From Okapia johnstoni (taxonomy: Eukaryota > Chordata > Mammalia > Artiodactyla > Giraffidae): 64,000 nt of DNA. The notes under the pieces are model-generated. The model made no database searches, was not told the DNA's origin, and worked only from the letters and a program-made list of their open reading frames with translations. Where the stretch lies: NCBI GenBank assembly GCA_024291935.2, contig CM044312.1, positions 46,568,001 to 46,632,000 on the forward strand. The letters run 5' to 3'. The position numbers were made by a program, and so were the translations under genes. Below, in pieces: positions 51,001 through 61,216 of the stretch (position 1 is the first letter of the stretch; each line of letters opens with the position of its first letter).

Positions 51001-54000
51001 TCTTTCCAACCCAGGGATGGAATCCAGGCAGATTCTTTACCAGCTGGGCACAAGGGAAGCCCAAGAATACTGGAGTGGGTAGCCTATCCCTTCTCCAGTG
51101 GATCTTCCTGACCCAGGAATCTCGAACCAGTATCTCCTGCATTGCCGGTGGATTCTTTACCAGCTGAGCTATCAGGGAAGCCCCCACAGCTTTCAAACGT
51201 TATATTTATTCATGTTGTCTAACCAGCTTCCCTGGTGAGTTGGATAATAATCTTCCTGCAATGCAGGAGACCCGGGTTTTGATCTCTGGGTTAGGAAAAT
51301 CCCCTGAAGAAAGAAATGGCTACTCACTCCAGTATTCTTGCCTGGAGGATCTCATGGACAGAGGAGCCTGGAGGGCTATATAGGCCATAGACCTGCAAAG
51401 AGTTGGACACAATTGAGTGACTAACACTAACTTTTTCAACTAGCTGCACACACCATTAGTTTCAGAATTATTATCTCAACATCATTTCCATCAATATCTC
51501 TGCTAAATAAAAACTAAGATCTTTCCAGATTTTATCTTAAAATATATTTCACTAAGGATGTAGACAGTTCAGTCGCTCAGTCATGTCCGACTCTTTGCCA
51601 CCCCATGGACAGCAGCACGCCAGGCTTCCCTGTCCATCACCAGCTCCTGGAGCTTGCTCAGACTCATGTCTGTCGAGCCGGTGATGCCATCCAACCATCT
51701 CATCCTCTGTTGTCCCCTTCTCCTCCTGCTTTCAATCTTGCCCAGCATCAGGGTCTTTTCCAGTGAGTCAGTTCTTCGCATCAGGTGGCTAAAGGATTGG
51801 AGTTTCAGCTTCAGCATTGGTCCTTCCAATGAATTCAGGACTGATTTCCTTTAGGATTGACTGGTTTGATGTTCCTTTAGTCCAGGGGACTCCCAAGAGT
51901 CTTCACCAACACCACAGTTCAAAAGCCTCAATTCTTCGGTGCTCAGCTTTCTTTATAGTCCAACTCTATATTGGCAGGGGCTCTGGGTGCAGCAGACTTT
52001 GGTCACACAGCGTGTGGCATAAGGAAGTACAGAGTACCAGGTTCAAAAGTTACTTGAATTAATCTTTTTAAACATTTATGTTATGCATTTGTAATACAGT
52101 TCACTTTTCTTTATTCTCATAATCTTTTGTTTAATTTTATTTCTTGAATATGTAAAATAGTTGTATCATTCAGAAGTCAAAATGAAATTAAAAATTTACT
52201 TTTCCTTAAAAACCCTTTCTTGGAGTGGGAGGAAGGTTCAAGAGGGAGGGGACGTATGTATACCTGTGACTGATTCATGTTGATGTATGGGAGAAACCAA
52301 CATGATATTGTAATTATCCTCCAGTTAAAAATAAATTATAAAAACCCTTTCTTGTTTCCATAGGTAAAACATTTTTATTACTTTCCAGTATATTCTTCGT
52401 GTTTGTTTTTACAAAAACTTGGTGCATGTGTGTGCATGCACATATCCTTCTCTGTGTCCTTTCTTTAAGTGAAAGTCGCTCAGTTGTGTCCGACTCTTTG
52501 CGACCTGGTAGACTATACAGTCCATGGGATTCTGCAGGCCAGAATACTGGAGTAGGTAGCCTTTCCCTTCTCCGGGCCATATTCTCAACCCAGGGATCAA
52601 ACCCAGGTCTTGCACATTACAGGTGGATTCTTTACCATTTGAGCCGCAAGGGAAGCCCCCTTTCTTTAAAGGGGAAACTGTTTATACTCTTTTTCACTTT
52701 GCTTTGCTTCATTGAACTATATATAGATGGGAAATCATTCCCTATCAGTTCATAGAGATCTTCCCATTTTTCAAAAAATGGGTATATAGTACTATGTTGT
52801 ATAAATTTAATTTGGTTTATTCATTATAATTGGAATAGTTTTATGTGGTTTTCAGTAGTTTGCTATTGAATACACTCAGATATAGTTAATGTGATACCTA
52901 AAACATCAGATATGCATGACATTTAGGATTAATGGTTAAGACCCTAGTTACTTTTCAGGGTATTGAATGTAGCAGGTTGCAAATGGAAATGTGAGAAGTA
53001 TGTTTGATGGTTAGTTTTTATTTAATATTTGCTAAGATGCCACTTAAGCAAGACTTCTGTGAGGGAAAACAAGAGTAGAAAGTGACTCCTGATTATTAAA
53101 ACTTTTTAAAAAAAGTATAAAAGCAATACAAAATCGTGGTTACAAAAGAAATTCAAGTAGTATGTGAGAGTACAAGATAAAAGTAACTCTTATTTCCCAG
53201 ATATATCATTATAGAATTTCTAATTTTCCTAGAAATATGAATGTTTGTATATTTATACTTTAACAAAAATGTGACTATATATAGTGTTACAAAAACTTTA
53301 AAAATTGATAGACTGTCTGGACATCTTGCAGTATGAGTACACATGTAGATCTTCCTCATTCATTAGAACAGCTTAGTAGGGAGCTCCCTAGTGGTCTAGT
53401 GGTTAGGACTCCACGCTTCTCCACTGGCAGGAGCCCAGGTTTAATGGTACTGAGATCCTACAAGCTGCACGGACAAAAAAAAAAAGTACAACAGCTTTGT
53501 AATCTCTCTTTTTATTTAATAGCTGCATAGTAATGTTTTTTAGTTGTGTACAGTCCTTAAGTATTATAAAAGCATGATGCAGTAAACATTCTTGTACAGG
53601 TATCTAGGCACATGTATAAATCTGTGGAATAAATTCCTCAAAGTACAGTTGCCAGTTTGAGTTTTTAAATTTTCATAATTAATTTAAATGCCTTTCCAAA
53701 AAATTAATATATCAACAGTGTATGACATATACTGCTAGTAATGGCTGCATAGGTTTTCATTTTATGGAGGGTATATCATAGTTTATAACAAAATTCTCAT
53801 GTTGTTAGAGATTTTTTATTTTTAATAATTTTTCATAATTTTAATACTTTACTTGATCCCTGCAAAACTAACCCTGCCAAACTAAAGCTGTATTTAGGAA
53901 CTCATGAAAATAAAATTGATCAAAGCCATGTGTTTTTCAAAGGTGTTGATGAATGTTTCAAAAATCTGATAAAGGCTGTATCACTTGCAGATAATAATGA

Positions 54001-57000
54001 GCCCACATATTTGCAGATGTGCTAATTTTCCTAAACCATCCAAATATTAGAGTATTAATTGGTTTTCAGTCTTAGTTTGAAAGAGGAGGAATGGTATTTG
54101 TTTTACCTTCTTGGACTGTTGATGAGTTGAACATTTTTTTCTATGCATAATAGCTATTTAAAGAAATTCATACCTTTCTCCAGATTTCTTTTCTTTTGTT
54201 TAAAATATTTTCATTTTTTATTGATTAGAAAATATTTTCAATGCTTTTTCCCCTTTCTGGCATATAGAAACTGATAACATTTATATATTAGCTTTATTAA
54301 AGTTATACTAGAAAGATTACATAAATAATCATATACATTTCCTTCTAAGGAGCTAACAATTTAAAAACAGAATAGTTGCACTTTTTCTGAGTTTATTTCT
54401 AGAATAAACAGGAATGTTGAAATAAGCTAGATTTATTGAGCTCATATTGTCTTGTTTATATTACAGAAAGTGGCAATTTTAACTTTTCAAAGATACTTTT
54501 AGGTTTGGTGAAAGGTGCTTATTACAGGTTAGATCGTAGGAAACATTTTTTTAACCAAAATTTTTGGAGTTACAATGAAGTTTTTATGATTATTATTAGT
54601 TATTATAAAAAACAAGGGTTAGTAGTTCTAGCTGGAGATTCTGAGAGACAGAAGCCTCCGTTTGAGTCTCTGTTTAGCCAAGACTATAAGAATTGGTTAT
54701 GTTGCTTGACTTCCCGTACTTCAGTGTCCTGAATTACACATATAGTGGTAGTACTGATACCCAATATAGGGTTGCTATGTGGGGGTCTCTAAAACAAAGT
54801 CACATCTCAGATTTTTTATAGACTTATATATGGAGAAGAGGGAGGCAGAGGATAAGATGGTTAGATAGCATCAGTGACTCAATGCACATAAATGTGAGCA
54901 AACTGGGAGATAGTGAACGACAGGGAAGTCTGGTGTGCTACAGCCCATAGGCTGCAAAGAGTTGGACCCTACTTATAGCAACTGAACGAACAACAACAAT
55001 ACTTCATCTCAGTCATGAATAGAAAAGCAATATTTAATTTAAAATTTTAGATCTGTGAAATAGAAATAAATATTGTTTCTGCTTCTGTTTTTTACTTAAA
55101 TGGTTTAATTACAAATACATTTATCTGCCTTTCTTCAGGAAGATATATTTATTTTAAAGGAACAACTTCGTAAAGCCGAAGAACAGATTCAGGCAACTCG
55201 GCAAGAAGCTGTCTTTCTGGCTAAAGAACTTAGTGATGCTGTAAATGTGCGGGATAAAACAATGGCAGATCTGCATACTGCACGCTTGGAAAATGAGAAA
55301 GTAAAAAAGCAGTTAACTGATGCACTGGCAGAGCTTAAACTAAGTGCTGTGAATAAAGATCAGGTAAAGCCAGTTAATTTTGAATTTCCATTTTGGTCAA
55401 AAACTCATTATAAGCTTATGAAAGAGAGTGAGTTATGCTAAAGTAATTGAGGTCAGATTCCTGGTCACAGAATTTTAAATTTCCATTCATTTTGTTTAGT
55501 CATTGTAACTTCTTCGGTTGAAATTAATACAAGTTTTTAGAAAATTTTCTGTAAGCAAATTCCTAATGGTTAGTAAAAACTGCTCTGATAACAGATATAT
55601 ATTGCTTTGTTTAGAATTTATTTACTTGCAGCATAAAATGGTACTATGATTATTTAACAGAGTAATGCTTACTTCTCAGGAGGTAGATGTTTCTTTTCTA
55701 GTTTTTTTCTTTAATGAACCTTAGTCCTTGGAATATAAAGCTGAAATTATTAGGAGAGCTAATGTGACTCTGTAGCTAAAACTCCAAAACAAATAACATT
55801 AATTGTCAAGAGAGAAAAAAGTGAAAATGAAGTTGGATTTACTACCACATTATGAGATATGAGATTTTTATGTTTCTCTTAGAGAAAAAGTTTATTTGTT
55901 TCTTAGGAAAAGACTGATACACTGGAACATGAACTGAGAAGAGAAGTTGAGGATCTGAAACTTCGTCTTCAGATGGCAGCAGATCATTATAAAGAAAAAT
56001 TCAAGGAATGCCAAAGGCTCCAAAAACAAATAAATAAACTTTCAGACCAATCGGTAAGTATAATTCATCATAGTAAAATAATTCCTTCATCAATATTTTT
56101 GTTTGAAAATCAGACTTGTTATACCTTTTTTTTTTTTTTTTTTTTTAATAAATTTATTTATTTTAGTTGGGGGCTAATTACTTTACAGTGTTGTAGTGGT
56201 TTTTGCCATACATTGACATGAATCAGCCATGGGTCTACATGTGTTCCCCATCCTGAACCCCCCTCCCACTTCCCTCCCGATCCCATCCCTCTGGGTCATC
56301 CCACTGCCCCAGCCCTGAGCATTTGTCTCATGCATCGGACCTGGAATGGTGTTCTGTTTCACATATGGTAATATACATGTTTCAATGCTATTCTCTCAGA
56401 ACGTCCCACCCTCACCTTCTCCCTCAGAGTCCATAAGACTGTTCTATGCATCTGTGTCTCTTATTCTGTCTCACATATAGGGTTATCGTTACCATCTTTC
56501 AAATTCCATATATATGCATTAGTATACTGTATTGGTGTTTTTCTTTCTGGCTTACTTCACTCTGTATAATGGGCTCCAGTTTCATCCATCTCAATAGAAC
56601 TGATTCAGATGTATTCTTTTTAATGGCTGAGTAATATTCCATTGTGTATATGTACCACAGCTTCCTTATCCATTCGTCTGCTGATGGAAATCTAGGTTGC
56701 TTCCATGTCCTGGCTATTGTAAACAGTGCTGCGATGGACATTGGGGTACACGCGTCTCTATCAATTCTGGTTTCCTTGGTGTGTATGCCCAGCAATGGAT
56801 TGCTGGGTCATATGGCAGTTCTATTCCCAGTCTGTTAAGGAATCTACACACTGTTCTCCATAGTGGCTGTACTAGTTTGCATTCCCACCAACAGTGTAAG
56901 AGGGTTCCCTTTTCTCCACACCCTCTCCAGCATTTATTGCTTGTAGACTTTTGGATAGCAGCCATTCTGATAGGTGTGTAATGGTACCTCATTGTGGTTT

Positions 57001-60000
57001 TGATTTGCATTTCTCTGATAATGAGTGATGTTGAGCATCTTTTCATGTGTTTGTTAGCCATCTGTATGTCTTCTTTGGAGAAATGTCTGTTTAGTTCTTT
57101 GGCCCATTTTTGATTGGGTGTTGTTACACCTTTTGAATATAATTTCTCTCTGCTTGATGTCGCATTATTGGCCCAGTATTGTTGTGATTCATTTTTTAAA
57201 AAATTTGTAATTTTTATTTGTTGGAGAAATAAAATGTTCTCTTGTAACATTTAGTCAGTAAAGGGATGTGTGTAAGTTTTAGTCTTTGACCTTTAAGACA
57301 GCAATAGCTTTGTGGACTTCCAGGATTTATTTATAAGATACATAGTTACTGAAGGAAGGGTAGATGTGCAACTCATTTAACAGTTGATTGTTAACAATTT
57401 TGAATAGGCTAATAGCAATAGTGTCTTCACAAAGAAAATTGGGAGTCAGCAGAAAGTGAATGATGCCTCAATAAACACAGACCCAGCTACGACTGCCTCT
57501 ACTCTAGATGTGAAGCCACTGCCTTCTACAGGTAGAAATCTTTTAGACTTTTTGTATAAAGTGTTTTGCCTTGAAAAATATTTATGCTTGTTTATATTGC
57601 CTGTTTCACGTGTAAGAATTTTAGGGAGCTTGTAAAAAATTCTTGTAAGTCAGGGATTGAGGCAAAGGGAAAGTAAAGGTCTAAAAGTCATCCATGTGGT
57701 GAATATACAAAATATGAGTGTGAACTCATGTTTATCTTTATGAATGTGTTCTCAAGTGTTAATTAAATGAGCTGGTGTTTTTAAGTGCAAATGCTTGTAG
57801 TGTTTGGTCTGTAGGAAAAGAGCTAAGAATTGAATTTTTAATTTTAGCTAGCTAAAATAGCAAATTTTAAAAATAATTTTTAGTTAATATTTCCCTAAAT
57901 CTGTGAAATTTTGAACCATTTATGGCACTTTAATTGTACAGTTCTGTGGGGGAAAACTTAAAAATCCCTTTAGTTCTATTCACCTTTCTTTCTTGCATTT
58001 TTGTTTTGTTTTGGCTGCTTCGGGTCATTAGAGTACTTTTCTTGTTAGTACACCTGTTGGTGGATAAGTTAAAATTTTTATTAGCTTAGTAACTTTTAGA
58101 ATGGGTTAGAGAGACATAGTGAGTACATGAACAACATGAAAATTTAAATTAACTCTAGGTTTTCACTTGTCCTAGTGTCTTTTTTTCACTTTATGTTAAA
58201 GATGACACAATAACAAAAATAAAACTAGAGTATATAAAAGTATATTGTGTAATGTTTGGGGCAGTTGATGTTTTAGACCTAATAAATGTAAGTTTTGTAT
58301 ACTATTAAATGTTTAGATTCAACTGCTGTGGAAATAGGATCCTGCCTTTCATTTCTATATGGTATTAATAGAAGTACCGAGAAAGGTGTTATATTGACTT
58401 AAGACTTACTGAATAGTATGAGGGATTAGAAAAATGGCTTAAAATCTTTTCTCAAAGAGTGTGGCTTTCCTGTATATCTTATGTAATAAATATATAAAGA
58501 ACAATTTTTGTGGCATTTTAGAACTATTTTTAGCTAGTTAAAAATCATTTTTTTTCTTTATTGAATGTGAACTTGCTTCTAGCCAAACTACAGTGAAATT
58601 CTCATGTTTATATTGTTCCTTCTTTGTTTACTTAGTGTATGAATAGATGTTTTTGAAGAAATGTTTTAAAATAGATGTTTTTCTCCTTTAGGATTCCATT
58701 TATTTCACAGCATATTGACCCTCAAGTCAGGAAGCTAATATACAGAGCAAAGTTAACTTTTAGTAATCTTATTTTCTGCCTTGTTACAGCTGAGACAGAT
58801 TTTGACAATCTAACTAAGGGACAAGTCTCTGAAATGACCAAAGAAATTGCTGACAAAACAGAAAAATATAATAAATGTAAACAACTCTTGCAGGTGAGCT
58901 AATTCCCTTGTAAGGAAGAGATTTATCAAATGTAATGGCTTAGCTTATCTTTATTGTTTTGATTGGGTATCCCAGAGTTTGTTTCTTTCTCTTGTTTTTT
59001 TGGGGGGATTGTGGGGGGTGACTCTAGGACACACGGGCTTCAGTAGTTGTAGCACATAAGCTCTGTAGTTGCAGCGCATGGGCTTAGTTGCTCTGAGATC
59101 TTTCTGCACCAGGGATCAAACTCGTGTCTCCTGCATTTGCAGGTGGATTCTTTACCACTGAGCCACCAGGGAAGCGCCCCCAGAGTTTCTTTACACTTGT
59201 ATCCTGATGTTTAGTTTCACTTTTGAAGTGGGGGGTGTTCTATGTACCTATTCATATAGGCATGTGTGTAAAATCATGATCTAGGGAATTCCCTGGTAGT
59301 TCAGTGGGTTAGGTCTTGGTGCTTTCACTGCTGTGGGCATGGGTTCGATCTGTGGTTGAGGAACTAAGATCATGCAAACATTATATTGTGGGGGAAAAAA
59401 ATCGTGATTGTTTTCTGTTCCGCTAATGTCCTTCTTTTGATAATGGGCAAGGGATTAATTGAAGTTGGATGTTGTCTGTCTTCTAAGGATACATGAAAAA
59501 TCTCTGAACTGCATAAAAGGAAAGTACTCTTTTTTCTACATATACTATAATAATAGCAAAGACTTGCACCACATCCTAAAGTGAGTAGATTTGTAAAGTG
59601 GAAAAAGGGAATGTTAACCAAGTGAATGGTTGCCTTTACTATTACTTATTTTGATTCTATTAAACTGTAATAGTAAAACATTTAAACTTTGCAATTGTGC
59701 TAGTAGCATTCACTCTGGAGTATTTAAAGGACAAAGGGAAAATGCTTCTCACTTGTATCTGATTTGGGGCAGGGAGGAAAAGGTGTTTTGTGTAGTATGT
59801 GGTTTTCGTTTGTTCAGTTAAATATTTTTTTCTGTGTTTGTTTCTCTGTACATGTGGAGAGGCGAGGGGTAATTTTTAGAGCCATGGAATGAAGTTCATA
59901 TATTAGCCCAACGTTACTATAGTAATTGGGCTTCCCAGGTAGTGGTAGTAAAGAACCTACCTGCCAGTGCAGGAGATACAAGAGATGCAGTTCAGTCCAC

Positions 60001-61165
60001 GGGTCAGGAAAATCTGAAGAGCAGAACTTGGCAACCAACTCCAGTATTCTTGCCTGGAGAATCCCATGGACAGAGGAGCCTGGTGGGCTACCATCCATAG
60101 GGTCACAAAGAGTCAGACAGGACTGAAATGACTTAACACACTATAGTAATTAATGTAAAATATTTTATGTTACAGTCTTAATAATAGTTTAATCTTTTAA
60201 TAAGACTTTAAGCTGAGCATTTTTGTTGCTTCAGAAGATCCTTTTTAGAGGATTGATTACCCTTGAGGTCACAATAGTTGTTTATAAGGGACTAAACTAT
60301 TTTTCAGTAAGTGAGACAATTTTGAATGAATATTTTTTAAAACCTCATTGTATTATCAGAAGGAAGATAGAATGTTTTTTTCCAGCTAAAAACTTCCTCA
60401 AGGTGTTTTTTTAAAAACTGTGTTGTAGTACAATTGAAATTGAGTAAACTGCACATATTTAAGGTCTGCAGTTTGTTTAGTTTTGCTGTATTTACAGTTG
60501 TCGAGCTGTCACAGTGTCATGCAAATGAACATTTCCACTACCTTCAAATCTTTTTTGTACCCTTTTGCAACTCATCTCTCCTTCTCTCCCCTTTCCTGGG
60601 AAACCATTGGCTTGCTTTCTGCCACTGTAGATTAGCCTAACTTTTGTACAGTTTCTATAAGTGGAATCAAATGTATGCTCTTCTTTTCCTGCCCCCTTTC
60701 AGCACAGTTATTTTGAGATTTATTTATATATTTGCCTATTATTGGTAGTTCATTCCTTTTTATTATGAGAGTTCATTTTTTGCCGTTTAAAAAATTGTTT
60801 TCATCGTATTACTGAGTTGTGTTCTTTTTTCCAGATACAAATCCTTTGATATGTGTGATTTTATCCCAGTCTGTGGCTTGCCTTTTTATTTCCTTAATGG
60901 TGTTTTTGGAGAAAGAAATGGCAACCCACTCCAGTACTCTTGCCTGGAAAATTCCATGGATGGAGGAGCCTGGTAGGCTACAGTCCATGGGGTTGCAAAG
61001 ACTCGGACACGACTGAGTGACTTCACTTTCTTTCTTTCTATAGTTCCTTTTGGAGAAGGAAATGGCAACCCACTCCAGTGTTCTTGCCTGGAGAATCCCA
61101 TGGACAGAGGGGCCTGGTGGGCTACAGTCTATGGGGGTGCAAAGAGTCGGACATAGCTAAGCAAC

Positions 61166-61216
<51 letters not shown>

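Larger units (their letters stand above)
49198..55138 (+). other. TAX1BP1 intron 8
   Basis: GT at 49198 and AG at 55138. Densely filled with repeats in both orientations. Stretches 51985-52200, 53710-54830 and 55000-55130 hold nothing I can name. Confidence 0.85.

Noticed and set aside
54436..54732. 98-codon frame in intron 8
   Set aside because: No recognisable domain, AT-driven composition, and no flanking splice signals that join TAX1BP1 in phase.
55364..55441. Exon 9 frame reading into intron 9 as an alternative C-terminus
   Set aside because: The donor CAG|GTAAAG is adequate, exon 10 continues the known protein, and there is no polyadenylation support.
58675..58789. Open frame continuing upstream of exon 12 as an alternative first exon
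   Set aside because: It runs through the polypyrimidine tract and acceptor. Exon 11 to exon 12 joins with correct phase, so the openness is chance.
61141..61214. CRISPR-like or satellite array
   Set aside because: It is a dinucleotide microsatellite. No spaced repeats of CRISPR type exist anywhere in this eukaryotic window.
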